Source: Paralichthys olivaceus (Eukaryota > Chordata > Actinopteri > Pleuronectiformes > Paralichthyidae). Taken from it: a DNA stretch of 64,000 bases. Under the pieces are notes generated by a model, which worked only from the letters and a program-made list of their open reading frames with translations, was not told the DNA's origin and made no database searches. Below, in pieces: positions 10,441 through 21,645 of this stretch. The translations under genes and the position numbers were made by a program. Within the stretch, counting starts at the first letter, position 1. Every line of letters begins with the position of its first letter. The DNA lies in the NCBI RefSeq assembly GCF_024713975.1, contig NC_091111.1, positions 15,788,501 to 15,852,500 on the forward strand, in the 5' to 3' direction.

Positions 10441-12830
10441 GTTTTTGTGTGGTGTCATCTTGTTCGTTCGAGTCATGTTCTTTGAGGGGAAGTGATAAGC
10501 AAAGATTACAACTTTAAAAACTATTAATAATATATCATCTAAATGCAAAAACAGAACAACAATATTATGTTTTTGCATTTAGATTAACATGTTTATTGCA
10601 TATACTACCAATCCAAACTAAAGAGTATGTTTTGGTAAATTTTAATCATCAAGATTAGAAAATTAAATTGTAACCGAGTTAATTCTTGTTAAATTATGTA
10701 AACACAGACACACAAATGAGAGAAAATCCACTTGTTTAAATTATTTATACAAAAACCCATCCTGGTGTATCAGGAGAGTGATCTCTACCCTCAGAGCATC
10801 ACCGACAATTATTTGTTCAAAATGTTAAGAAACTAGCCCTTGTACAAGTAGATCCATGTACATACTTAAAGTCACAATGTGTGCTCGAATAACAGCTGAA
10901 TAAAACACGTTTCATGCTGACAAACACGTTGCCGTACAAAATTACAGCAGTATTAATAAAAGTACAGCGAGACTAAAAATATTTTTCCATATAAAACGCC
11001 CTAGAAACGCACTCTAAATAAAAAGCTACCAAATTGGCGACATCCAGTTCATGAGTGTTTTTCAGCGGCGATTTTCAATTCTGTACATTGTGAGTAAAAA
11101 AACCCAAACCAAATAAAAATAAATCAAACTACAAAAACAGTACATAGCACTTCAATTCAAACACATTACTCTTTCACATTAAATCTGTGTTTTACTTCCC
11201 AGTTTGAAAGTAATGTATATAGGCACAGTAATTAAATTCATGAACCACGTTTGGTCGACACCGTTCCTTCTTATTCACAACTCCGCTTTAACTCTAATTC
11301 TGGCCGATCACGGCACTTTTTCACGCAGTCTCTCTTTTCTGTGAGACAGAAAGCTGCCGAACATTAATGATTCGTTTTTAGCTGTTGAAACAAACGGATA
11401 ATTACAGCTCACAGTGAGCTGCTGTTACTCCTGCATCTCCTCATCAGGTCACAAGGACAATTTAACATGACGTCACTGTTCTAGAAATTTCAAACAAAGC
11501 TGCAGCTCTGAAATAGAACTATGTCAACTCTGAGATTTTCTTATCTTTAAAAAACTAATTTTAAATCGTTAATTCAATGAATTTAGGACTTTCGTCTGGA
11601 TTTCAGTATAATTCAAATGATCTAAATCATCGATTCACAGTTCCTGAAAATAATTGTTGCATATTTGCTCTGTTAAAATTTAGAATATGTTGATGTTGAA
11701 CAATAATAATAATTTATGCTTTCAAAGAATGGATGCAGAAGGTGTCCTGTATAACATAATTAGGTTCAGGACATAATTCAATGTTATCTTTTCTCTATCA
11801 TCAAACTAGTGTAAGAATGATCAATGTTGAGCTATGGCTCAAAGTTTTTAAAGCTAAGTGGACCATTATCTGTTGAAGCTTGAAATCCAAACCACTTTTT
11901 TTTTATAATAAGGCTTTTTCCACATGAGATATTTTAAAATATGGAAAAGCAGAGGTGTAAATAATAAAAATAATAATTCTATTTAGCTGCTTCAGTGTAA
12001 GTTTCCTGGTTCACTGTCGTTGTTTACTAGGAATATAAAAAGGCCAATTAAATAATATTGTCCTAATACTAAAATTTGACCGTGTTATTGAGGCCTGATC
12101 AGCATCACTGCAGATTAAAACAAAGATGATTGTATTTCCTAAAATCTTACAACCGTGTGTAAGAATAATACTTGAATTCTTGACTTTAGTTCTACGTCGT
12201 ACGAATTTGTCTTCTTAAAGCCGCAGTCGGTGACTTGTTAGTGCGTCTGTAATGTCAAGAAAATTACGTACTTCTACGATTTGAACTTAAACAAAAGGTA
12301 ATCATAAGTAAAGAATGAATTCATACTTACGGATGTGAGATCATTACAGATCAAAAGAGGAGAGCGGCAGATCAACCGGGTCCAGTTTTATCTGGACCGA
12401 ACATTTACGGCCGCTTCACTTACTCTTTTGTCAGTTGTGTAAAAACACAGCACCAGATTCACCACAAACCTTCAGTGTGTGAACTGGTCGAGACGTTTGT
12501 GCTTTTCTCTGTTGCATCCCAGTTAGTTGGTTTACACTGTCGTGGTGGCGTCTTCACATAAAACCCGTGCCTCTTGACGGCAGCTCTGCATATCAGATAT
12601 CGTCGTTTTCAGCTCATGATGTGCGAGAGGAGACGTGAAATATACAGAATGAAGTAGCACCGTCAGTGCAGCTAAAGGCATTCGACTTGTGGAGGCTCCT
12701 TCTGGTTCCACTCATGGCTGGAAGTAGACGACTGTGTGTTGTCATTTAGCTCTGTGATAAAAAAATCCATTCAAACCCCTCCCCCGCCTGTTTTTAGGAT
12801 GACGAGGAAGTCCGGGGATTTGGCGTCCCT
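10441..12830. other. Tail-to-tail interval, probably macoilin 3'UTR
   Basis: No coding potential is seen. The DNA is AT-rich and lies downstream of both convergent genes. A 16-bp perfect hairpin is at 10537-10584, and a minus-strand AATAAA (TTTATT on plus) lies at 10592-10597. It is a candidate macoilin polyadenylation signal that would give a 3'UTR of about 2.2 kb. Other minus-strand signals cannot be excluded. Confidence 0.4.
10537..10584. repeat. Perfect 16-bp hairpin between convergent gene ends
   Basis: Arms ATCTAAATGCAAAAAC (10537-10552) and GTTTTTGCATTTAGAT (10569-10584) are exact reverse complements around a 16-nt spacer. It sits between the nrbp1 polyadenylation signal and the candidate macoilin one. 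Confidence 0.7.
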
Positions 12831-15800
12831 TCATTTCTTTAGACACTGGTACATCAGCGCTCGGGGGTTCAGCATGTAGCGCTCAGAGTTGAGCAGCTTG
12901 GTGAGATACTGCGGCACCTGAGGCCGAGGAGCCATGTAGGAGACACCGGGGCTGACGGCCATCACCTCCGCAATCTTCTGCTTCATCTCACTGATCTCCC
13001 GATCCTGCTTCATCACTTTATCTGAAGAGCAGAGAGACGTATGTCATTCTACAAAAGCACAAACTCAAACTCCTGACTGAAAATCAAAACAGGAACTCTA
13101 CAATCGAGGAGAATAGAAAGAGAAATCAGCCATCTTGGTTGTTTTTAAACCAGAAATAACCATATTTGGGGGAGAGGGGGGAGGAGCCTGACTGAGAAGT
13201 GGAGTCGTTTTCTCATAGACTTCTGAGTGTACACACCAGTGGAGTCACCCCCTGCTGGACATTCATGAGAATAGAGGTTTCAGGCACTTCCACATTGGCT
13301 TCAATTTGTGGACGTCGATTTTTATGAGTCTATGAGTACAACGTGAAATGTATAAAGACATTGATAGGCTGTTTTTTGGTTAAATATATTTGACCTAAAT
13401 GGACACAGACAGAGAGAAAACGGATATATAATATTATAAAGTGTGAACCTTGAGCGATCTCCAGCTGTCTGCGGGCGTCTCCCAGTGCGGAGAACAGGTC
13501 CAGTTTGATGCGAGTCTCTGCGCTCAGGTTGTACTCCAGATGCTGAGCTTTATCCTGCATGGCCGACAGAGTGGACAGCAGCATGTCCGTCTCTTTCTCC
13601 ACGCAGCGGTACTTTCCCAACGCCTGAGTCCAAGAACACACCGACAGTGAGGACAAGTGCAAAACATGACAACTGCATTTTGTTTTAATTCCCGCGGTGA
13701 CCACCTGAGAGAGTCAGTGCTTTGGTTTCCTGAGTATTTTTATGCATCTTTGTAATTTCAGTCAATTTTTCTTCTTTGTTTCTTGAGTTCTTTTGAAAAA
13801 TGTTTTCCTCACTTAGGAAACCAAAGCACCACAGAGAAACAATGATGAACAAACGAGCCAGTCACAAAACACGAAAGCTGCACAGTGATATTCTGACGGA
13901 TGATTCTTTCTGTGTTAACTTTAACTCATAAATGATTGTTTGGAAGGAGTTGACCTGCACTCACAAGCAGTGCAGTGTTTGTATGAAAGACCTGGCTTCT
14001 GTTTCAGCATGCGTCATGTATGAGTGCGCCACTAAAATCAAACCACACGATACAACAATGACCAAACCTGATGTCAGACAAAAATAACCATGTGATGACA
14101 AAGCGCAATAATACAACTGAGTATTTGGGCCAAAGGAGAGAAACTAAACATGAGATTTAGAGAAAAAAGTTGTAATATCACAAGATTTTGGATCCTTAAG
14201 GAGTGGAACGAGTTCACTTTAGTTATTTCCTTTTTTTTTCTTTTTCTCATTCAATTAATTCTTTATTCTGGCAATATTATAATTGTTTTTCTCATTACAG
14301 TACAACTTTATTTTCTAATTAAACTATGACTTTATTCTTGAAATATTATTTATTTTTCTCTAATTAAATTACTGCTTAATCCTTGTAATATTTTTTACTT
14401 TAATCTTGTAATATTACACATTTTTCTTGAAACATTGTGATTTTTTCCCTCATATTCTCGAAATCTCAGATTTGATTTAAATTCAACATGGCTCTGATAC
14501 TCCGTTGTACACTACGTTGACTGCAGGCCAAAATAAAAAAAACACTTAAATTTCCCATCGTCATCAAAAACCACGAATGTTTCTAATAAACTGCACAAAC
14601 ACAAAAAATAAGAAATGTTGAAAAAGGTTCATAAACAACAACTGAAACAGCAAAACTACCACATGACCAAACTGAACACAACCAAGGACTGGACCACTGG
14701 AGACTCACAGACAAACTCACAAGTTCATTCTGAAATAGAGGAAAAGAATACCTCAACATCACTCTCTAGATCTACCACCCGATTCTCTTTCACTTGATAC
14801 TCCAGCTGTAGTTGTTTGTACTCTGTCTCTAGATCTTTAACCCTTTTCCTTAACATTTGGGTTTCACAGTGTTCCTGCCTGGTGTAGGAGACGGAGAGAA
14901 TAACAGTTTGGAAGCGGTGAGAGAGGGGATTCATTTGACGTCAAGACCAGATCACACAGAAAGAAACATGGCATTTCATTTGCAGTTTTTCTTTTTTACA
15001 TCAGCCTTGTTTTTTATTTTCTACAGATGCAAGGAGAAGAAGATTTTAGAGGAAAATGTCAACAATCTTTTGAAAAGTCAAGTGTGCATCAAGGGAGTAA
15101 CTTTCCTGAAAATACACTTATTTGCTCTTTTTGGCTGAGAGTTAGACGATGGACGTCAGAACAGCTCCCACAGGTGAAGCCAAATCATCTTGATCACCCC
15201 CTGGTGGATGGCTGCAGTATAGGTCATAAACTCCACCTCCTCCATGTTAGCAGTCTGCAGTAACACAGTCTGCCTACCAGCACTTCAAAGCTCACCGTAA
15301 TGAACACGTTCAACTTTGTGTGTTTAATCCAAACAAAAATAAAGTGACTCTGGACACAACCAGGCTAACCGTTTCCCTCTGTTTCCAGTCATTGTGCTAA
15401 GCTAAGCTACCCCAGTCTAACCCTGAGCAAGAGAGCAAATAAGCATAGTTAAAAATGTTCTTCTCATTTCTCACCGTACACTAACAGCAGAGTTCAGGCA
15501 GAAAACCCTGACGGTGTGATTTACCTGTTTGTGAGGCTCCGTGCTGAGCTGGCGGCCTCCTCCAGTTTCTGAGCCTGAAGTTCAGCCAACTGCTTCTCAG
15601 CAGAGATTCTGGCTTCCATCTCTGCTCTGGTCTTCTTCTCCAGCATCGCACCGCTCTGTTTGTCTCGCTGCTTGGTTTTAGTCAGACACAGAATCCTGCA
15701 GGAAAAAAAAACATTCACTTAACTTTAAATAAGGTCAGACATGACGCCAGAGAATAAAGAAATCTCAGTAAAATTATTATTTAATTGAAAGAACTTTAAG

Positions 15801-18800
15801 CCACAAGACCTGAATATGAAATGGTTTTAAGTAACTTTCCATTCAAACAGTTGCAGTTTAAACGTAAACTTATATAGTTTGCATGTGTGATGCTTTTAGT
15901 CTCAGTCACTCACTTGCTCTGCAGCAGGATGTTGGACTGTCGGAGCAGAGACACCTCAGGTCTCAGGCTCCTCTCGCTGTTGGTTAAGTTGCACATGTGA
16001 CTCCGCAGCTCCTGCTCGCTCTGCCTGCTCGCCTGCAGCTCCCCCCTCAGCTTCCTCAGCTCCTGCTCCAGCCTGAAACCCAGAGAGAGACACAGGAGCG
16101 TTGATTTCACCATCACATGACTCATCTCACACGAAGCTGAGGTGAATTGTTCCAGACTTACTTGTTTGTCTGCTCAGCGTGGTGATTCTGAGTCGCTGTC
16201 TTTTCCGTCACGTCCCGGTTGGGGCTGACCGTTTTTGAGCTGGTCCTCTGTTTCTTCTCGGTTCTCGCTGCAGGAGGAGACGGCGTGTTCGTGCTGCTTC
16301 GAGTTTTCGGCGAGGAGCTTTTGGCTGCCCTCGTGGCTTTGCTTCCCTGCTCCTCCTGAGGTAGATGTTCCGGGGTCCCAGAGGATTCTGGTCCTCCCGC
16401 CCCACCGTGCAGCACATCTCTGGACTCACCTGCACTGTGTTTGGACGACGATTGCCGCCGGTGCAACTCAGCTGACTTCACCTCCTGTGCTCCCTTCTCC
16501 GTCGCTCTCTCCTCGCTGCGGATCTGGAGGCAATCCACAGTGTGTGCCTCATCGTGGGCCACGATGGCACCGTTCTGACACTGATACTGACTCGACTCTG
16601 GCTTTATCTTCCATTTCGAGTCTGCAAAAACAGAAACAAATAAAGGTCAATCCCATCACTGTATTACATGTGTAGTGACAGCCATTTACTTCTGTTCTTT
16701 AAAAGCTGAAATCTGCGCCAGGGATATAATGAAGCTTTAGCTGAGCTGGAGGGACTCACTTGTGCTCCGTCCTCTAACTTTACTCCAGTTTATAAGAACA
16801 AAAAAGTGCAGAAAACATATAAAAGCAGCAGAAAACGTTTGTGCATTCATTTCATTTGATAGAATTGATCCCTTTACTCTTTGAATCTCTTCAAGGACCT
16901 TCTCAGTTCCTTGTTGCCTTAAAATTTTATGAATTAACTAAAATACCAACACGTGATGAGTGGCTTTGTTTTAAGAGCTGTGGAAAAGCTCAGATGCCAC
17001 TGATGCATCTCCAACAGTCCAGCAGGTGTAGCACAAAAACACAAAACTTTATATAGAAGCCAAGCTGCAGAGGAACAGAACAAAAATGAGTGTGTAGTTG
17101 TGAGGATGGTAGTTGAACTCACTGCTGTTGCTGCCGTCTGCGCTCGTCTTGGGGAAAACCTGCAGGCCTGGAGGCAGCGAGTGCTGCAGGAGGTGCATGT
17201 GGAAGTCGTTCTCGCTCTGAACGGCTCTCTGTATGCGCAGCTTGAAGATGTTGGTGAAGTAGCAGGTGGCATCAAACCCCAGATATACCACAGGATATCC
17301 AATACTGCATGTGCACACAGAGGGAAGAGGAGAGAGTTAAAATATGTGTGCCTGGTTGTAAAGATATAAACATCTTGGCTGACAGATTTGTATTATTAAT
17401 GCTTACTCTATTAATAAATGCATGAATATTTTAAATCTTTTAAATCGTACTCGTACTTTGGCTTGTAGCATAAAAGTGAATTTGCTTCTGTTATCTGTAG
17501 CACACAAACATCGAGGCTGATTCTTGACAGCGGCACGATGGGATTCAGAGAAGTTTAATACTAATGCTGCTTTTTTTTAAATGACAGCTCAGTTAATTTC
17601 ACGCAAGATTCCTCAATCTAGAGAATTAATTTCACTTCTGCTAGTGGAGGCGTAATCAAAACAAACAAACGTGCCAGTGTGCAGCGAAAAGATGAGACAG
17701 GTTGGCGTGAGAGGTTTTAAGGTCCTTGAGTCGGAGCGAAGCCTCCGTGTACACAAGTATAATCCACAGGGACACTGTCGATATGCAGATGCCTTTCTCT
17801 GAAAAGAAATAAAATAATAATCAGACGTGAAGATAAACTGTTTTAAAGCTGCTTATTCACGACAAACAACTTTCATGTTCTGTCACAAAAAGTAACACAA
17901 AACAAAGAATCCACAAACTCACCTGTGTGCCATATGTAATTGAATAATACGTAGGTGCTGGCCACAAAGAACAGCCAGTGCAAAGGAACAAAAATCAAAC
18001 AGAAGATGTCAAGAGTGAAGGCAGCGCAGACGAAAACAACACAAATAACCTGCAAACACAGAAAACAAGAAGTCTGAGTTAAACGCACGGGATTCATTCT
18101 GTGGAATTAACATCATCATCATCGCACACAGGCTGAAATCACACTGCAGGGGAGCGTGGGGTGCGGGGGTGGGGGCGGGGGGCAGCTCACCAGGCCATGG
18201 CAGTGGAACGTTGTGTACACGCTCCCGAAGAAGAGCCAGCATGGCCACAGGTACTCCAGTCTGAATTCGAGGATGAAATCTGCCAGCAGCACCAGAGTCC
18301 ACATCATCATAAACTTCAGGAAGGTGTACGCACTGGAGGAACAAAATAAAAAAAAAAAATCACATTAAAATGGCTTTTAAATGTCAACTATCAACATCAT
18401 AAATGTGCATCAAGCCCCTGATTCCAGTGAATAAAGGCGTTGAATACGCCTCTTTGGCCCGAGACATTAAACACACGCACGCATCAGCTAATAAAACACT
18501 TGGGATCGGATACGAGACGTGAACCCTGTAATTGAGCAGCTGCATCTTAAAAGTGCAGAACATCCTCTCAAGCAGAGGCACATGGAGAACAATGACTGCT
18601 CCCGCATTCATTTTATCAGGCGACCACGAGCCAAACAGGAGCTGTGGTTTCCTCCTTTGTTCTGCCCGTCCATAGGCTGCTATCACATCACCCCCTTCTT
18701 TGTTTGGTTACCATGGCAATATTTCATCTGGAGGAGAGAGGGAGCACCATAGCTTCCCATTACACGTCCACATCCTCAAATCTGCCTTTTAATAACAGGG

Positions 18801-19658
18801 AGAGAGGGGTGGGGGTGTTTGGTCTAAATTCTCCTTATGAGCACAAACAACACGGAAGTTATTTCACAATTATCTTATAGATGATGAAATTGTCGGACCT
18901 GGAAGAATGATGTGGGATGGACAGAAAGCAACACAGCAGCTTTAATCCATATTGCATTTTCAAATTGGCTTTATAATGTCACTACAGGAGATGGTTGCTA
19001 CTGTGAACACAAGAGCCACATCACAATTAGAAATATGTAATGTTTAACAATGAGAGCAAAGAAAAACAGAGCGGCACAGCGTCTTCATTTCTTTAGTGCA
19101 CACATTTGCCTCTCAGTGTCACTCAAGGAGTGTGTTCTAATTGATCTCCCTGGAATCTTTAATGGTACGTTCGAAAAATTAAAAGTAATTCTACAACAAA
19201 ATGCTATTTTTTATATTCAAGAGACAGGAGGGAGGAGAAGAGCATCTTAAATTCCCAAAACAGATTTAAATGTGACTTGGATTATGTAATTTAATTTATT
19301 AAAAAGAAAATTGTTGGAATAGCTTCTACACAAATTGTGCAACAACACATTTTTAAGTAAAATATCTTTTTTTAAATTCTTATAAATTACAGTTAAACAT
19401 CCAAGTTAATGCCAAATAAAAATAACTTTGATTTATTATTATTATTATTTGATTTCCATCTTTCTTACATGGAACTATGCCTCATAAAACAAGTGGTTTC
19501 TTCCTCCTGTAAATTCCTTTTGAATCTAAAACAGCTGTTTATATTTTGGCCTTGTATAAAAACACAAGTATTAATACACATCTGGTACACATGTAGATAT
19601 TTGTACACAAAGCAGCACACAGGGAACAACAGGCCACGTTCACTTCCACAGATGCTGA

Positions 19659-19695
<37 letters not shown>

Positions 19696-19916
19696 AAACA
19701 AAGCAGGATGAAGTCACCACATGAAGAGAAGCTGGTGGATTTAACAACGCCTCGCAGACACAGACAGACAGGGGCTGATGAGGCAGACAGGTGACAGCGA
19801 TGACATCTCACACAAAGACCACAGCAGAAACACATCTACCTCTCAGACAGACGCTCCGTTATCTTCAGCTTCTTCATTTTCCGCAGCCTGCTCGCGTCCA
19901 CATAACGTTTCTTCAT
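12831..19916 (-). CDS. maco1: Macoilin-family ER membrane coiled-coil protein, divergent paralogue
   Basis: Eleven coding exons join in phase to 644 residues (human macoilin about 664). In coding order they are 19840-19916, 18191-18332, 17923-18049, 17675-17798, 17123-17304, 16162-16621, 15914-16072, 15525-15695, 14752-14878, 13449-13623, 12831-13021. Hydrophobic segments in exons 2-5 (including WTLVLLADFILEFRLEYLWP and WLFFVASTYVLFNYIWHT) form the membrane part. Exon 6 encodes a charged Ser/Lys/Glu-rich linker with little conservation. Exons 7-11 encode a coiled coil with the diagnostic LSAETRIKLDLFSALGDA and QKIAEVMAV. Macoilin is a rough-ER and neuronal membrane protein linked to excitability in worms. 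Intron 4 appears to use a GC donor. Divergence from the MACO1 I remember suggests a separate ohnologue rather than the direct MACO1 orthologue. Confidence 0.88.
13190..13330 (+). repeat. Dispersed teleost repeat fragment in macoilin intron 10
   Basis: The string around 13238-13310 (GTGGAGTCACCCCCTGCTGG, then a run ending GGCTTCAATTTGTGGACG) matches a high-copy teleost repeat that I recognise. It probably belongs to the same broad MITE group as 15150-15255. It lies within an intron and has no coding content. Confidence 0.45.
15145..15255 (+). repeat. MITE-like repeat copy in macoilin intron 8
   Basis: The segment 15197-15228 is almost the reverse complement of 2007-2038 (CCCCCTGGTGG, then GGCTGCAGTATAGGTCATA). 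Adjacent text (GATGGACGTCAGAACAGC at 15149, CTCCACCTCCTCCATGTTAG at 15231) fits a familiar teleost dispersed repeat. Confidence 0.5.
15340..15412 (+). repeat. Dispersed repeat, copy A (pairs with 36380-36420)
   Basis: The stretch CAGGCTAACCGTTTCC followed by TTCCAGTC and TGCTAAGCTAAGCTA recurs, with a few changes, as a reverse complement at 36380-36420. I recognise it as a common unclassified teleost repeat. Confidence 0.5.
17305..17674 (-). other. Macoilin intron 4 with non-canonical GC donor
   Basis: Reading phase and the family motif AAHC-IGYPV require exon 4 to end CACTG and exon 5 to start TATTGG. The intron then begins GCACGT (17674 leftward) and ends ATGCAG. The nearest GT, four bases further on, would shift the frame. 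G at +5 and T at +6 agree with the known minor class of GC-AG introns. Confidence 0.65.
18333..19839 (-). other. Macoilin intron 1
   Basis: This intron of about 1.5 kb separates the short cytosolic N-terminal exon from the first membrane-spanning exon. It contains a (TC)n then (TG)n microsatellite at about 19658-19696 and otherwise no recognised feature. Confidence 0.6.
19658..19696. repeat. Compound (TC)n(TG)n microsatellite
   Basis: About ten TC units run directly into about nine TG units within macoilin intron 1. Confidence 0.9.
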
Positions 19917-20018
19917 CTTATTGGTATGATTAGTATTATTATTATTATGGCTCCTTCCTCCTCTTCCTCTTTCTTCCTCGGCTGCTCCGCGCTGGGTCTC
20001 ACCGACAACAAAAGACAG

Positions 20019-20052
<34 letters not shown>

Positions 20053-20230
20053 ACATCCGAGTGCCAGAGAGAGAGATGCGTCTTTGTGGGAGAGGATGTT
20101 CAGTTCAACCTGTGAGGATGATGAAGATGAGGATGAAGAAGAAGAAGAAGATGATGATGATGATGAGGTATGGGAACAAATAGAGGCGGCCAGCGGCTCG
20201 GCGCATGCGCAGTGGAGGGTGCACCTGCAA
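19917..20230 (-). promoter_or_regulatory. Macoilin 5'UTR and promoter with NRF1-type palindrome
   Basis: Upstream of the ATG lie a (GA)n run (20025-20050), a GAA/GAT-rich run (20128-20167) and then a GC-rich block. The palindrome GCGCATGCGC at 20201-20210 followed by A matches the NRF1 core consensus and is about 285 bp from the ATG. No TATA box is evident. Confidence 0.5.
20025..20167. repeat. (GA)n and (GAA/GAT)n simple repeats
   Basis: A GA run at about 20025-20050 and a GAA-then-GAT triplet run at about 20128-20167 create long open frames of Arg/Glu or Ser. These are low-complexity, not genes. Confidence 0.9.
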
Positions 20231-21588
20231 GTGTTGGACGCAGGAGGGGAGCAGATCAACACACTGAACACACCCACTATTAATAAGATGATTACAATAA
20301 TAATTATAATTAAAATTAGGATACAAACTGCTTTACACCCATGTCATGAATTAAAAAAACAATAAAATGCAGTTATATTTTTAAAAGTACAGTCGTGTGT
20401 GTGTGTGTGTGTTCAGAAACCAGAATTAATCTATGATTGAATCAACGTTTATTTTTGTGTCACGCCCGCCCGACCCTCATGTGTTTGAATGGTAAAGTTG
20501 CAGTGATCAAACATAGTAACTTCAATTATTTTTACTTCAATACAAAAGTGTGAACGCCAGATTTTGGACGGATCATGAGACAATCGTTGAAAAACCACAT
20601 TTTGGTTGTTGTGTATTTTTTGCACTAATCTTTCAGGTGTGTCAACTTTTTGTGAGTTTGTGTTTTTGTTATGTTCATTTTGTTTAATCAGTGTGTTTTT
20701 GTGATACTTTTGTGACTTAATGTGGTTGTTTCATTTATCTTTGTGGTACTTTTCCACCAGTTTGTGATTATTTTGCATGTCTTTGTAGTAGTTTTGAATC
20801 TTTCTGCAGTTGTCTAATTTGCCAACAAAACATTTCAATGATCAAAGTACTCTATCCTTGCAAGGCATGTCATTATATTTCACTTCATATATTGAAAATG
20901 TAAGTGGGGGTACATTTTCACATTGATCCACAATTCAACCAGTAAACAACTTTTTCATGACAGAAAACGTTTTCTTGAACAAGATTTGAATTCATGAATC
21001 AAATAAACTGAATCTGTTGACGGTGTCACTGTTATCACTTATTCCATATATATGAATGATAGTTTTTCAAGAAGCAGCAGAAAACCCTCACTTATCGTGA
21101 CTTGACATTGTGGTTCCTCTGAATGACGATGGCTCGATACCACAGGTTTTAGCAGTCTATCATACATTGATGTGGATTGTATATGTGATGTTTATGTATT
21201 TAATTGTGTTATATATGCTCTGTGTATCACCTGACTGAACAAATTTATACAAACCTTCCCTTTATCAAATCGACTTCCGTCAAGTGTCAAGGACACAGCG
21301 CTCCGCATGTTAGTTTAACTTTTTAATGTTATTTATATTTGATATGATCGAGGTTTACCTTAGATACTGCGTTCTTTCCTGATAAGACACACACACACAC
21401 ACACTGGCCTTAACCTTGCCACACGAGGAGAATTTGGTGAACATGCTTAATGCACCTTTATCACAGATGTACAGTGTAAACAAACCCGTGGCCTTCCACC
21501 ATTTCTCACCGCTGCCACGTTGACTACATGCTATCTTCATATGCCCTTGAGTCTGCGTTTGAATCTCACACGTCTCCGCGGTCCTGAG
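20231..21588. other. Intergenic interval between macoilin and crisp promoters
   Basis: About 1.35 kb of mostly AT-rich DNA between two divergently oriented genes. A (TG)n run lies at about 20393-20412 and a (CA)n run at 21388-21403. No coding region or recognised repeat was seen. Confidence 0.5.
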
Positions 21589-21596
21589 TATATATA
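21589..21596 (+). promoter_or_regulatory. TATA box of the crisp gene
   Basis: TATATATA lies 57 bp upstream of the start codon at 21646, a spacing that allows a short 5'UTR. The tissue-restricted CRISP family fits a TATA-type promoter. Confidence 0.6.
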
Positions 21597-21645
21597 TCAC
21601 ACCTGTGGCCCTCGGAGGTCGACAGTCTCGGACTGAACAGCGAGT

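Noticed and set aside
20020-20277. Open frame with a poly-Ser run
   Set aside because: It is created by GAT/GAA and GA simple repeats in the macoilin 5'UTR region.
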